Of a DNA stretch of 64,000 nucleotides, positions 1 through 12,800 are shown piece after piece (position 1 is the first letter of the stretch; each line of letters starts with the position of its first letter). The notes under the pieces were generated by a model. The model saw only the letters and a program-made list of their open reading frames with translations. It was not told the origin of the DNA and made no database searches. The position numbers were made by a program, and so were the translations under genes. This DNA is from Corylus avellana (Eukaryota > Streptophyta > Magnoliopsida > Fagales > Betulaceae): the NCBI RefSeq assembly GCF_901000735.1, contig NC_081541.1, forward strand, positions 40,455,021 to 40,519,020. The letters run 5' to 3'.

Positions 1-1584
1 ACAGTGATTTTGTCAATAAATATTTTGTCAAGATAATGAAAATTATTTAGTATAAATGGTTATATTATTATTATTATTTTTTTTTTTTTGTGTTTCAAAC
101 TGTCTGCTTCTTATTCAATGATGCAAAACACCTAGTTTACACCATGATGTGATTAAAGTTAGTTTTTAAAATATTAATTAAATAATTAAATTTACAATTT
201 TCTATCAACTTAAACTTTTAAAATAAGTTATAATTCCACGTACTAACACATATTAATTAACAAATTATAAGATAATTATACTCTAATTCATTTAGCACCC
301 ATTTTAAAGTTCTGATTGCATTAATCAAATTATCATGTTTGGGTTTAAAATACGATGGATCGATCACATAATTAACATATGTGTATTTTTTAAATTATTT
401 TAAAGAATAATTATTTTAGAGATGTAGATCTATTTTCAGTACTGTTTCTTTCTTTTTATAGAGCTCAATGAATTTACTTTCAATTTTTTATAGAGCTCAT
501 TGAGTACGCCGACAGCCGTACCGTAGCAGAGCGATAAATTAGTCCTGGAAGAAAAATGTACAGTACCAATAGTGAATACATTAATAACCAATTGATTTAA
601 AAGCAATAGGTCCACAAATAATATCCACTCAAACTTTTGGCAGCCTCAAATATCTTTTACAATGATTGATGAGTTTCTTATTTTTTGTGTGTTCTATATC
701 ACAGACAATATTAGGAACCGACACTAAAGTGGTGCACCATATGGAAAGATAATATATAAAATAATAATTAAAAATGAAAAAGATAAAAATAAAAAAACAT
801 GTCGTGGATCCACCACTCACTCCATTTTCAAATAGGCAGTGAGAAGCAGACAGAACATATTTTAGGGGTAAAGCCCATTCCTGAACTTTGGTCGGGTCAT
901 TTAGAAGAAGAATCCTGGTACAAAAATGGAGGAAAAAATGTAAAATTTGTCTTCTTGGTTGTACCAATTTGTAATAAGTTTTTTATGCTTTAAAAAGTGA
1001 CTTAAAATTCTCAGTAATTAGTATAAAATAACAAATAATCCTTAATCCGAAACTTTCATTTGAGATTTTGACAAAAACCGTCACCAGACTACCCTCAAAT
1101 TCTTGGGGTGGTTCAATTACCCCTTCTCGCCAATTTGGAGTTGGCTCGACCGACCTTGAATTTTTTTTTTTCTGTTTTTAATATTTTATTTTATTTTTAT
1201 ATTTTTAATTGTAGGGGACGGGTGTCATATTTTATTGGTGCTAAAGACTAAAGTGACGTCCTGACGGTTTCGGTCAAAATTTCAAATGGAAGTTTAGGAT
1301 GAAACTGAAGTTATATGTCATTTATGCTTATCATGGCAAGGAATTTTTGAAGTCACTTTTTAAACCCTAAGTAGCTTATTGCAAAGAGAAATGCTATTAG
1401 CATTCTCAAATGTCCCTCTCTCAGCATTCACTTATTTTTTTTGTTATTTGTTATTTATTATTTTTTTAAAAAAAATATGTGGATGTGAATGTGCCAAAGA
1501 GACAAGAATGTTGGGAGATGGACCCTTGAAAATGTTGAATAGCATTTGACATATTTTATATTTTTCCCAAAAACAAAAATTATA
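1..1584. other. AT-rich intergenic DNA, no gene seen
   Basis: Short open frames here (for example near 629-967 on the minus strand) are low-complexity, lack family resemblance and have no splice-consistent neighbours. I see no RNA gene or delimited transposon in this stretch. Confidence 0.6.
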
Positions 1585-2056
1585 GGGATAATTACCTTTT
1601 GTCCTCATGAATTACAGCGCTTTGGCACTTTCTCCCAATGAATTACCAACTATGACTTCTGACCCCATCAAACTAGCATTTTATGACAAAAAGCCTCCTT
1701 AAGTTAGTTTAAGGGGTTAAAATTGACGGTCAACAGTCATGTGCAAGTCATGTGCCATTTTAAATTTTTTTTCTTTCACTTTTGCCCTCACTTCAGACCG
1801 ATAAAATGACGCTTATACCCTCCTAAACATATTAACTATATTTGTTTGAAGTGAGGGCAAAAGTGGAAGAAAAAAATTTTAAATGGCACATGACTTGCAC
1901 ATGACCGTTGACTGTCAATTTTAACCTCTTTGACTGACAGAATGTGGTTTTTTGTCATAAGATGTTAGTTTGATGGGGTCAAGTGTCATAGTTGGTAGTT
2001 CATATAGAGAAAGTGCCAAAGTGTTGTAGTTCATGGGGGCAAAAGGTAATTACCCC
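1585..2056. mobile_element. Mutator-like foldback MITE, 472 bp
   Basis: The two ends are long imperfect inverted repeats of roughly 190 bp: the left end begins GGGATAATTACCTTTTG and the right end is its near complement (GGTAATTACCCC). The arms contain matching blocks such as the reciprocal 'gtgcaagtcatgtgcc' and 'ggcacatgacttgcac'. Flanking 9-mers AAAATTATA (1576-1584) and AAAACAATA (2057-2065) agree at 7 of 9 positions, consistent with an aged 9-bp target-site duplication. There is no coding capacity, so this is non-autonomous. Assignment to the Mutator superfamily rests on the 9-bp duplication and long inverted repeats. Confidence 0.75.
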
Positions 2057-2489
2057 AAAACAATAATAACCCTTCTTTTTTCACGAACAGTTCATTATTT
2101 GAGTAACGCTTTGAGATGATTAGAAAATATGTACTGGAATTGGGGGAAGTGATTGATAATTCTGTATTAGAATTTCCTTTCTGGTCATATGCAGTCACAT
2201 AATGTTCCATTGCATTATGATAGAGAGTTCCAGCATTAGATATAAGCAAAAAAAAAAAAAAAAAAAAGGGTAGTGGTGGACTGCCGCACAGGACAGGGGA
2301 GGGTGGCGGTTCCACCTCTAATGCTAAAGTCATTAACTAAGATCGGAGATAACAATAAATTTAGGAGGTGTGGAGGATAAATCTTTATGAAAAATTAATG
2401 CAAAATCATAAAGTTCTAAAACATAACTTCATAATGAATTCATAAAATAATTCTTCTCTCTTGTGCCCCGAGGCGCTTTTTTAAAATTA

Positions 2490-2868
2490 GAGGAAACTTC
2501 ACTATGACCCCCTGAACTTCTACTCGATTTTACAAACCCTCTCTAAACTTTCAAATCTCTCATTTTGGACCCCTAAACTTTCAATTACTCTCAATTAGAA
2601 CCATTCTATTAATTTTAGCCGTTAAAAATACAAAAAAAGACCAAAATATCCTTGATTTTCATTTTTTTTTCAAATACAAAAATGTTTTGGGAGTTAAAAT
2701 TTTATACAAAAATCATGAATATAAACGTCATGTAACATTTAAAATTTGACGAAATGGTCCACATTGAGAGTAATTGAAAGTTCAGGGGTCCAAAATGAGA
2801 GATTTGATAGTTTAGGGAGAATTTGTAAAATTGAGTGAAAGTTTAAGGGGCCAAAGTGAAATTTCTCC
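2490..2868. mobile_element. Mutator-like foldback MITE, 379 bp, perfect 9-bp TSD
   Basis: Inverted arms of over 100 bp start GAGGAAACTTCAC on the left and end GTGAAATTTCTCC on the right. Both arms carry the complementary motif for 'ggacccctaaactttcaatt'. The element is bounded by an identical 9-mer, TTAAAATTA, at 2481-2489 and 2869-2877. No protein is encoded. Confidence 0.85.
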
Positions 2869-3643
2869 TTAAAATTAAGTTTAACTTGTCATGACATTAC
2901 TTATTCTGCTCCCTCATCTAACTTGCTTCCTACTGCGTCTCATCTTTACCTGAAAATATGAAAACAAAACAAATGAGCAATATCCGCTAATCAATTTAAA
3001 ATCGGTTGGTTAAAACATTTTATTTTAAAACGTTCTAGTGTAAAAATTTACTTCACATTGAATAAACAAACTTTTGAAATTCTTCTTTGTAAAATTGGAC
3101 TCAAGAAAAACTTCCTGCTTAGCAAGCATATATCATAAGTGTTTAGAGATATTGGATTAATTAATGTGATCCTCACAACAAATTAGAGAAAACGTAGGTA
3201 TCCAATTGTCACCCTTTTTTAAAAGAAAACCATCTAAGACCATTAACTTGTAAAATGGACAAATTCTTGAAAATAGTTAGAGGCCAACAAATGTCTTATT
3301 AAATATTTCCCCTCAAATGATGTTGTTTTTTTATTTTCCATTACCTTCCTGGCTCCATAATCTCCTATCAGTCAAGGGAAATAAATCACACTACATTTCT
3401 GTGGTCCAATGAGCCACAACCTTAATCTTCATTATTGGGCTTAATTATTAAAAAATATATATATTATAAGCCTCTCTCTATGTGCAATCACATTGAAGTG
3501 TCGACTCACTGAAACTTTATTATTCAAGCTTTCAATTTGACTTTTTCCTACATTTGGAAACATACCTTTTTACAAAAAAAAAAAAAAAATTGTTTTTTAT
3601 GTCTAGTGAGGGTGGTCTATACATTTGGCATGCAAAATTATAC

Positions 3644-3826
3644 GAGTAATATTAAAAGTCACTCTTAATTATATATTTTTTGTATCACTATAAAACTGAT
3701 GTGCCTTCTAAAATCATCATTGAACTTGTAATTGATCATTATTGAATTTTGATCAAATTATGATTTTAAAAGCCATCTCATTTATGACATGGAGTGACAC
3801 AAGCACGATTTCTAAACTTACTCTAC
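3644..3826. mobile_element. GAGTAAT-family MITE, copy 1
   Basis: A stem-loop whose left end reads GAGTAATATTAAAAGTCAC and whose right end is the complement (ending TTACTC). The interior carries the family core, TTTTAAAA-flanked blocks around 'gatcattattgaattttgatc'. Flanks are similar (GCAAAATTATAC and ACAAAATTACAC, offset by one base), so the insertion duplication is probable but imperfect. Related copies lie at 3850, 4608 and 30456, with a more divergent one at 43694. Confidence 0.6.
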
Positions 3827-3849
3827 AAAATTACACATGTAATTTTTCA

Positions 3850-4009
3850 GAGTAATTATCGTGTCCCTCCAAAAATGAGGTGACTTTTTAAATTCATCAT
3901 TTGATCAAAATTCAACATCGATCAATCACAAACACAATGGTAATTTTAAAAACCACGTCATTTTTTTAGGGACATAAAAATAACATAAGAAGAACTTTTA
4001 CCATTACTC
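3850..4009. mobile_element. GAGTAAT-family MITE, copy 2, 160 bp
   Basis: Left end GAGTAATTATCGTGTCCC and right end CATTACTC form terminal inverted repeats. The interior has the family core in the opposite orientation to copy 1 ('gatcaaaattcaa'). Flanking 9-mers AATTTTTCA (3841-3849) and AATTTTTCG (4010-4018) match at 8 of 9 positions, as expected for a slightly aged Mutator-type duplication. Confidence 0.75.
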
Positions 4010-4607
4010 AATTTTTCGAGCGGATGCGATAATTACTGCCCATAGGAGGGAAACAGATCATCTCCATTTTATTTAGTATCCATTTAGTACATTTAGAAGG
4101 GTAATATTATCTTTTTCTTTTGAAGTAAATTTTTTTGAACAAGTTTATCCTTCTAGATGCACTAAATAGATTTTCTCTATTTCATTCGAAATAGCGAATT
4201 TTTTTCCATCCGTGAAGGATAGTTATCATGTGCATTGCGAAGCACTTTACCTGATAGGATTCCAGTGCCACGTTTGTTTTAAACCGTTGGATGGGACCTG
4301 GAAAGATGATCATTTGTACTCACCCCCGAGTGGAGCCCATCTCCCTTCATGATGTTGAATTATTTTAGCGTGTAACTCGGGTCGTGGCATTGGACCTCAA
4401 AAAACCCAATGAAAAGCCCAATGAAAAGATCCAAGCAAAAGATTTTGGGATTGGACCTTTTATTTCCAATGATGACACAAGCCCAAAATCTGGTGCCCAA
4501 TACCTTCATGGGCTTCATCCACGTGGCAAATTTAAGTACTTTCTTTCGAATTGATGAATAATTAAAGTATAGGCTTCCTTTTGTTTGATTTTTTATTGGT
4601 TTCAAAT

Positions 4608-4767
4608 GAGTAATTTTAGAAGTCATTTTTCTGTCATTTCAAAAATAATGTGACTTTTAAAATTACCATTTGATCAAAATTTAATAATGATAAATTACAA
4701 GATCAATGGTGATTTTAAGAGTCACATTATTCTTAGAATAACACAAGAGAGACTTCTAGCATTACTC
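4608..4767. mobile_element. GAGTAAT-family MITE, copy 3, 160 bp
   Basis: Ends GAGTAATTTTAGAAGTC and GACTTCTAGCATTACTC pair almost perfectly. The interior shows the palindromic core found in copies 1 and 2. Flanks GGTTTCAAAT (4598-4607) and GATTTCAAAT (4768-4777) match at 9 of 10 bases. Confidence 0.75.
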
Positions 4768-4777
4768 GATTTCAAAT

Positions 4778-6174
4778 AGGGAACATAATCCTCTCATGTT
4801 CAAATGAACTGGAGAGTATCCAATTAGTCATACTTTAAGGGTATTTTTCTATTTTCACTTTTTGAGAGGACAAAAATACATCTCCAATATAACTAATTAA
4901 ATATTCTCTTGTTCAAATTAATTGGAGAGCATCTTAATTCTTCAAATTGACATTTCCATCAACTTATTGTCCAATTAATTCACTGTATGTCACGTCATAC
5001 CAATCAATTAATATTATGTGATTCTTGTTTGACACGTCATGTGCCTATTGTACATGTCACGTGACACAGAATTTATTACAAATATACCCTGAATAAAGAA
5101 TTTCTTTTTATTTATGATATGTTTGCAATTTAAAGTAATTGTGCGGTGTGGCACACAATGAAAGGCCATGGTATTAATTGATTTGACTCACATAGCACAC
5201 CGTTAATTAATTGAATGATAGGTTGATGAAAGAATTTATTTAAATCCAAAGAAAAATCTAAAGATCTAATTATTAAAATCCCATAAAAACCTAAGCGGTA
5301 AATTTGATTTTTCCTTTATATATATATTGTCATAAAAAGGTGAAGTAATATTCATATGCGACATAGGATATATCCTAAAGCCCCAAAAATGTATCCTCTG
5401 ATTGGCTGATTCAAAAAAAAAAAAACACTCAACTTCTAGATGTCTTCGAATGTTTTCTAAAGGAATGGACCTAGAAAATTATTGTTTCCTTTTTCTTTTC
5501 TTTTCTTTTCTGAAAAGGACCAACTAGATAGGAACAAGCATATGGTCCTAAGGCACTTATTTGTGGTCCGACAACACTTTTAAATAAGGTCATTTTCTCC
5601 TCTACTATGGAGCTTAAAAGAGCACTCAAAATCTTGCTTTGTGGCAATAGTTTAACACATGCATGTCAATATCTCATATCCGGTATCTCACATGATTATT
5701 GCTTCATTGAACAAATATTTTTCTTGTGGTCGGTCACTCACTTTGAAGAAAAGAATATTCCTCCTGGCTATGGTGCAATCTTAATGGGCAAGCATACTCC
5801 GCGCTAAAAGAAAGGGATAGGGGCCTTTAGGTATACATATAGGCAGAATCATAACTTTTTAGAGTATGTTTTAAAGTCAAAAGAGCTTTTTACAAAAAAG
5901 CTTCAATTTTAAGTTTTTTTTTTAAAAGTGCATTTTAGCAATTAGTAAAAAAGTTTAAGAATACTTTTGAAATTTATTACCTAATATGCCGGCTTTTTAT
6001 TTGGCACAGCTTTCTAAGTATTAATAGTACTTTTTACCTTCCCCAACACAATCTCAAATCGGCTCTTGCAATCAGTAAAAATCTAATTTTAAAGAGTTTA
6101 TATTATAAAAAGTAAAAAATTTGGGAAGGCTATAAACTTCATATTGTTACCGTGCATAACAATGATGAATAATA
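4778..6174. other. Intergenic, no gene seen
   Basis: AT-rich sequence. The 66-codon open frame near 5607-5807 has no recognisable family and no splice-consistent extension; I do not call it a gene. Confidence 0.55.
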
Positions 6175-6429
6175 TGAAAACGAAAAGAGAGAGAGCCGAG
6201 ACACAGATTTACATGGTTCGACAAGCTGGTGCCTACGTCCACAAGAGAGTGTAGCTATATTTTACTATTAATGATTCAAGGTTACAACAAAGCACACTTA
6301 TAAGCCCTAATTCTACGGATATATACAGAGCTTCGCTCCGTTCACTCCACTATTTACTCAGCCAACCACTAGTATTCCAGTATTACTCTGTATGCTTAAG
6401 AGAATATGAATCACTAGTTCCAACACTTC

Positions 6430-6735
6430 CCATAAGTGGGAGTAGTTCCGCCCTAAGGTATACTGGTTTTGTGAAATAGAATTAGTAACGATTAGGTTTT
6501 ATGCATTGGCTCATTTTGGTGATCAAAACATGGGTTTCAACACTACTACATCGGTTCTAGATTTGATTAATTTTAAATCTATATTTGATTAATTTAAAAT
6601 TTTGGGAGGGCTGTTTACTCCCCAAGGGTGGGAGTAGTTCTACTCCTAGGTATATAGCTGGTTTTGTGAAACAACAGAAGCAACGGTTAAGTTTTATGTA
6701 TTGGCTCATTTTGGTGATCAAAATATGGCTTGTAA
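6430..6735. repeat. Direct duplication, two diverged copies of about 110 bp
   Basis: The block 'gggagtagttc...ctggttttgtgaaa...attggctcattttggtgatcaaaa' at about 6438-6530 recurs at about 6612-6722 with scattered substitutions. Upstream (6180-6350) is a stretch containing 'tacatggttcgacaagctgg', which resembles dispersed plant repeats, but I cannot assign it. Confidence 0.6.
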
Positions 6736-6986
6736 CTAATTTTTATCTCAGAAAAAGAAATTGTTAAATATGCACGTGTGAGTAAAAATTCATTTGAAAA
6801 CATATCAAAAGAATGAGTAATTAATATAACAAAATTTGAACTAAATTCATTAGCATAGGCTTGTGGGTTGAATAATATCCTAATATGTGGTTTTATTGAA
6901 AGAACTCCCTCAAAATTAAATCTCACCATACAACCTTGAAAGGATTTTAACATGTTCCATTGTTAGTTCATATTCTTGTTGTCGGC

Positions 6987-6990
<4 letters not shown>

Positions 6991-7031
<41 letters not shown>
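6991..7031 (+). repeat. (CT)n microsatellite
   Basis: About 40 bases of near-perfect CT dinucleotide repeat with one TTTC interruption, in noncoding DNA. Confidence 0.95.
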
Positions 7032-7276
7032 ATAGCAGTGAAAATGATGAGCTAAATAAATTATATATTTTTCTTTTCTTTTCCTTTTCTAATGTCAATT
7101 AATAACAAGTATAATGATGCCAATTTTATATCAATGATGCCAAAAAAAACAAGAAAAGCTAAATTACTGACAGGAAACTAGACAAGGGAAATTAAGGAAA
7201 ATACTACTGACAAATGATGATTATAACCATTGTTCATCATGTCTGATTACTTTTAATTTCATCAGAAATATTGTCC

Positions 7277-7296
7277 NNNNNNNNNNNNNNNNNNNN
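7277..7296. other. Assembly gap (20 N)
   Basis: Twenty N characters. Homopolymer-rich sequence lies close by, and a long poly-A follows at 7463-7496. Confidence 0.99.
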
Positions 7297-7455
7297 AAAA
7301 ACACAAACAAACAACCAGCAATTAAGCAGTAGAAACAGCCGGAGAGGAGATGAATGGCACAACATGATGGAAGGAAATATCGCAGAGAGGCCAAAGTTGC
7401 TGATCTAGTCGAAGAATACCTACAAACATAAATTTTTTAAAAAAAAAAATTAAAT

Positions 7456-7462
<7 letters not shown>

Positions 7463-7496
<34 letters not shown>
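7463..7496 (+). repeat. Poly-A tract
   Basis: About 34 consecutive A bases next to other A/T runs. It could be a retroelement tail, but no flanking duplication was found. Confidence 0.9.
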
Positions 7497-7501
<5 letters not shown>

Positions 7502-7929
7502 GGGGAAGGGGAGAGGAGGAGGGAGCAGATCTCCTCTCAAAACTATTTTATGAGGAGAAGGGACGAGAGACGGCTTATCAAATAATTATCTTCATTTTTC
7601 TCTTACTAAAAATTTAAATTTAATTTTACCTTTATATTACATCAATTATTTCTTATTAATATTCAAACAAAAAAAATTCACGAAAAAACTTTTACCAAAT
7701 GCATGATTTTCACATAAAACATTTTTCGTTTTCATTATGTTAATGAAGCTAAATCACAATAATAACATTAACGCATTTACTTTTTCGATTTATGGTTAGT
7801 TTTCCTGTAGAATTAAATATTCACCAATATGAAATGTGAAAATTGAATTTGTGGCGACTTTTTAAATAGCCAATATCAATATTTTAGATATTAAGTAAAT
7901 TTTCCCACCTCATCCTGAAAAGGGGCCTA

Positions 7930-8425
7930 AGGGTGCGTTTGGGAGTGCGTTTTTTAAAAAATAATCTACGATTTTAAACCAAATCGCAACTTTAGGATGT
8001 TTGGGATTGCGATTTTAAAAACGCAAATTTTAAAATCGCAAAAAAATCTGCGATTTTCATAAGCTGATTAGAAGGTGCTTATTTGAAAAAGTGCGAATTT
8101 AAAACAAAATCACGATTTCTATTAAAAAGATATTTGGAGCAATAGTTACTTTTTTTAGAACGTGAATAAAAAAAATACCAAGAATACCCACCTAAAATAT
8201 ATTAAAACCCTTCTTTTCTCTTTTTTTTTTTCTTCATCCTCTCTGTCTTGTTCATCCTCATTGGTAATTTGGTCATGAAACCGTAATTATATGCTAATAT
8301 TATCCAAACACTCAATTGATAAAAAAAAGTAATTTTTAGTATGTTTTACCAAACGCCTGTGCAATTTTTAAAAACTCAATTTTTAAAATCGCACTTATTA
8401 AAATCGCACTCCCAAACGGGCCCTA
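7930..8425. mobile_element. hAT-like foldback MITE
   Basis: The left end (GGGTGCGTTTGGGAGTGCG) and right end (CGCACTCCCAAACGGGCCC) are inverted repeats. The interior is full of 'aaaatcgc/gcgatttt' blocks on both strands. The GTTTGGGAGTGCG terminus is common in plant hAT-type miniature elements. I could not find a clean 8-bp duplication, so boundaries are approximate. Confidence 0.6.
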
Positions 8426-8519
8426 AATATCAAAAGCTTTTATGTCGTCATCCTCCCAAAAGGACAAGAATTTAATGTAAGATATGGACACACATATAAG
8501 GCTTCCTGAGGGTACCTAA

Positions 8520-8734
8520 GCTGTTTTTAGATGGGCAAATTTGTTAGTTTAAGACTGTTTTGATTCAGATTTTCTAGGTATTGCATACCATGTAATATTT
8601 TCTTTTTTCTTTTTCAATCGCTCATTTATATTATAGGTATATCGCTTACTAAACTAGGAATGACTCAGTTGTTTTCAGAAAATTTGTTAGTTTATGATTG
8701 TCCCGATTCAAATTTCCCAAGTATTACATGGGCG

Positions 8735-8771
<37 letters not shown>

Positions 8772-9320
8772 CTTCTTTGGACCGCTCATTTATACTATAA
8801 GTATATTGTTTCTTGAAATAGGGGTGGGGTGTCTTAGCTGTTTTTAGGTGAGCAAATTTGTCAATTCACAATTATTCCGATTCATATTTTCTAGGCATTA
8901 TATGGGGTGTAATAATTTTTTTCTGGAGCGCTCATTTATATTATAAGTATACTACTTTCTAAACTAAAGATGACTCGGCTGTTTTCAGGTGAACAAATTT
9001 GTAAGTTTACGGCTATCCCGATTCAAATTTCCTAGGTATTGCATGGGGTGTAATAATTTTTTTTAACGCTCATTTATATTACAAGTATACTGCTTCCTAA
9101 ACTAGAGATGACTCAAGTGTATTCAAGTAAGAAAATTTGTTATTTTATGGCTATCCTGATTTAGATTCCCTAGGTATTGCATGGGATGTGATAATTTTTT
9201 CTGAACCACTCATTTATATTACAAATATACTGCTTCCTAAATTAGGGACGACTCAGTTGTTTTCAGGTGAGCAAATTTGTTAGTTTACGACTATCCCGAT
9301 TATTACAATGTATTGCATGG
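8520..9320 (+). repeat. Tandem repeat, about 140-170 bp unit, 5-6 copies
   Basis: Each unit begins near 'gctgttttcaggtgagcaaatttg' and contains 'gctcatttatattataagtatac'. Starts are near 8520, 8669, 8839, 8979, 9117 and 9256. One unit is lengthened by an AT microsatellite at about 8738-8768. Copies diverge by roughly 10-20 percent by eye, so the array is old. No coding content. Confidence 0.85.
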
Positions 9321-10095
9321 AGGGTACATAATAAATTTTCTCTAGACCATTCGTTCTACATGAACAATCAAGATCATGCCAACAATTCCAAAAAAAAAAA
9401 AGGAGTTGGATAGTTTTGGTGCCCCAGAAGGACGTTCTAGGGTGACCGACAACCCATAGACCCCACATAAACCGCCCAACTCACTTTATTTCCTTTTTAT
9501 ATTTTGTTTCGCATTAACGCTGGCACGATATGAATCGTTCATTTAAAATAAACAGTCCAAGAAAAATTGATTGCAGCCTAGCCTATATGCAATACCTTGA
9601 TAATATATATTGGAATCCCGACAGTTCTATACAGTCCCATTTGCATCAGCAATTGAGAAAGATGGCACTAGTTGAATAAGAGAATCTGATAAAGAGGATT
9701 ATGATTGTTTGGAAATTGGCCAAAAGGACAAGATTCCCGAAGGAGGCAAAGATCCTAGATTTTCAACGTAATGCATGTGGTGATCTCATAGTCCAAGCGT
9801 TTCCTTTCCTCTCCAATCATTTACATTTGCTCTTATTATATCTCTTCTTTCATACCCATCACCTTCATCTACACTTCACACGCCCCAATCCACATTGATG
9901 GACACTACACAGCTACTTGTGTAACATATGTTGGGGTCCCATTGAGAAAAAGGAGAACAAGTACTATTTTTTCACACAAATATTTGTATCTAATGAAGAA
10001 GATGAAAAAGAAAATGGAGGGGAAAAGATGGAAGGAAAAAAGAGAGGGAAAAAGAGGGTTCAATTATTGCTTTCTATTTGTATGGTTCCATACTT
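9321..10095. other. Intergenic, no gene seen
   Basis: The 65-codon frame at 9701-9898 and the 61-codon frame at 9917-10102 are short, have no recognisable domain and are not supported by splice signals I can link. Confidence 0.5.
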
Positions 10096-10520
10096 CCATT
10101 GACTAAACATCATGTTAAAATCATGGAGTTTGCAGTGCTATTATAGCCAATGATTGGGATTTTTAGTAATCTTTTGCTCAAATTTTTAGCAATTTAATGA
10201 GACAATACATTCTAAGAAAATTCATACGAACCACCTACCCAAATTAATTTTGAACTGTGTAGCTACTTACTCTAATAAGTAGACTTTCATTTACTCTTCC
10301 ATTGACTGTACATCATGTTAAACCATGGAGTTTGTAGTGCTATTATAGTCAATGATGACAATAACTCTTCCATTGATGAGATTTTCGGTAATTTTTTGCT
10401 CAAGTTGTTAGAAATTAAGGTGATATATTGTGAGAGAGTTCATATGAACTCACTTATCCAAATAAATTTTGGGTTGTCCGACCACTTGCTTGAACAAGTA
10501 GACTCTTTCATTTACATATA
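10096..10520 (+). repeat. Tandem duplication of a ~205-bp block
   Basis: The block beginning 'ccattgactaaacatcatg' (about 10097) is repeated from 'ccattgactgtacatcatg' (about 10300). Shared segments include 'atggagtttgcagtgctattatag' and 'taagtagactttcattta' near the ends. The second copy carries a short internal insertion. No gene is evident in either. Confidence 0.75.
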
Positions 10521-11641
10521 TTGTTTAAATTACTAGCAATTTGATTTTTTTTTAAAAAAAAATGCTGAAAATCCTTATTCACCTTACGAAAGCCTTAAAC
10601 ATATTAAAGTGTGATTAAGTCATGAGATTAGACGTGGAACATGCATGATGCACATGTGTTTCTTATCATGTTAGATTTAAAAAAATAAAAAAATAAAAAG
10701 AAACACAATTAACATCCGAAAAAGAAAAACAGTTTCATTAGAAAGTCCAAACGCAGAATGATTTCCCTTTTAATTCATTTAAATAGAAAACTCTATTTGT
10801 TATACTATTAATTTAACTATTATTTCTTATGATTTAACAAAATATCATACTAAAAATTATGAGTTCGATATGAGTTAAATATTTTATATGTTGTGCTCTT
10901 ATTTGATGAGCAAGAGTATTAAAATATTAATTTAATAATTAAATTTATTATTTTTTATCTGTCTAAAATTTTAGAGTGATTTAATATTATTAAGATGCAT
11001 TGCATGTATACTACCTTGTAATTTGTTTTCTGGGCATGTTTGAATATTCTAGTAATTATCTCTGTGGGACATCTTAGTTATTACCACAAGAAGAAAATTT
11101 TAATTCAGCATGCCCCATCAAATCAGACCTGACATCAGGAACGTGCTTTTCTGACATACCTCCAACAGGGTTTTGAACCTAAATATACGTTACTTTGAAT
11201 TTGAATCTTAATTTTCTTATCCAAAAACTGTATTCCTGTTTGTTAACATCTCCTGGAAAGTTTTACAGATTGTCATATCAGTTGTTCATCATTCATAGAT
11301 TAGAATCCTTATTAGATTTGACTACCAAAAAATAAAATTAATCAAGCTCATATTCTACAAATCGTACTACAATATTAATTATGTAATATAAATAGAATCA
11401 TAATCCGTATCATGTTTGACCATATCTACAGAAAAGAATTAATTTCGTATTTGACAACATTCTATAAGAAATATTCCCATGTGTAAAATATTTGTAATAA
11501 TTGTAATTTCATGATTTTTGTCCGATTATGTATGTCGGTATAAAGAAAGAATTCCTCCTTTCGCTTTCTCAGTTAAGTAGTAAATTCATAACTACCTTAT
11601 TATAAATGCTAGAATTTTGAACCTATTTACCATATTCTTTA
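10521..11641. other. Intergenic, no gene seen
   Basis: Very AT-rich sequence without long open frames or delimited repeats. Confidence 0.55.
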
Positions 11642-11788
11642 GGGTAATGATATTCTTCACACCTATTTTATACTAGCTGATGTTGCGTATTTTAAGTGGC
11701 TTTTCTTTTATTTTTTTGGCCGCTTGAAACATATCGCGTCTGCCAATATAAAATGTGTGATATATGAGTGTGAAGAATAACATTTTCC
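11642..11788. mobile_element. Small foldback MITE, 147 bp
   Basis: The left end GGGTAATGATATTCTTCACAC pairs with the right end, which reads in complement GGAAAATGTTATTCTTCACAC. Flanking 9-mers TATTCTTTA (11633-11641) and TATTTTGTA (11789-11797) agree at 7 of 9 positions, consistent with an old Mutator-type duplication. Confidence 0.6.
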
Positions 11789-12800
11789 TATTTTGTATCG
11801 TGTTTTTAGAGGAACCGAAACTCACTAGAAATCTCCTCCATTTTTCTCGGCAATCAAATGGATAATGGAACCAAGACAATTCATTCATAATGCAATGAGC
11901 TTACCTTATCTGCACTCCATTTTTACTAGAAAGGCTAAAATATTGGCTTTTGTCATGAAGTGTTTGCAGAGGGCTAAAGTCAATTCATCTATTATGGCGG
12001 CAATGTATGTGGAACCCTCATGAAAGATATATGTGCCGAACCTTTAATACAGTTGACAGAAAACAGCATCCAATCATTTATATGTTCATCTTTAGGCAAA
12101 CATTGCATGTTAGATGTCTTCCCTGAGCATCTAAATAAGAAATTTGTGGGACAGGAGAGAGCTACTGATACATCAATTGATAGAAATTAGACATTTGAGT
12201 GCATGGTGAAGTGATCATGTAATGGACCATATTTGACTGATTACAAGCATTAAAAGAGGATTTTGTATGTTCGTTGCAAATAATACAAGTAAAAATATGC
12301 TACAACATTGGGTTTTCGAGTGTCGTTAGGAGTAATACAGCTTTTATTACAGGTCCTCTACAGACTGATCGACATAGTAGTTCACGTGACATTTACCATG
12401 TTGGCCGCTGATGGATCAGATGAAATTGAGCAGTCATTGCGTCAGCAAGAAAGAACAAAAGGGGAGTGAAAAAAATGAAGATACATCTTTCATTCAAAAA
12501 TACAAACGCATCACGGAGGTCCCAAATTAATCGGTTGAAAGGCAAAAAGAGAATATTGTACACCAAATGCGCCAACTATTCACTAATTGGTTACCCTCCA
12601 AAAAAAGGGCACCATTTTTAGCTATTTCCTTCTCTGTTGGAGCTAATATACACTAACACTCGCAACATATAGAAACACCATGCCTTGTATGCCCTTGCAG
12701 CAACACAAAACTGTATCAATTGCATGCACCCAACTTTTCATTTTTTCTCCATAGGTAGTAGGCATTGCAAGCAACAAGGCATGCATATATACCAGAAAGC
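11789..12800. other. Intergenic and probable 3' untranslated DNA of the bHLH gene
   Basis: No open frame of merit. About the last 200 bases before 12801 are probably the 3' untranslated region of the minus-strand gene that ends there. The stretch at 12310-12400 ('taatacagcttttattacag...gacatttacca') resembles another at 15190-15260, so a dispersed repeat is present. Confidence 0.5.

Noticed and set aside
9701..10102. Small plus-strand frames as short genes
   Set aside because: No domain, no conserved motif, no linked exon, and low-complexity ends.
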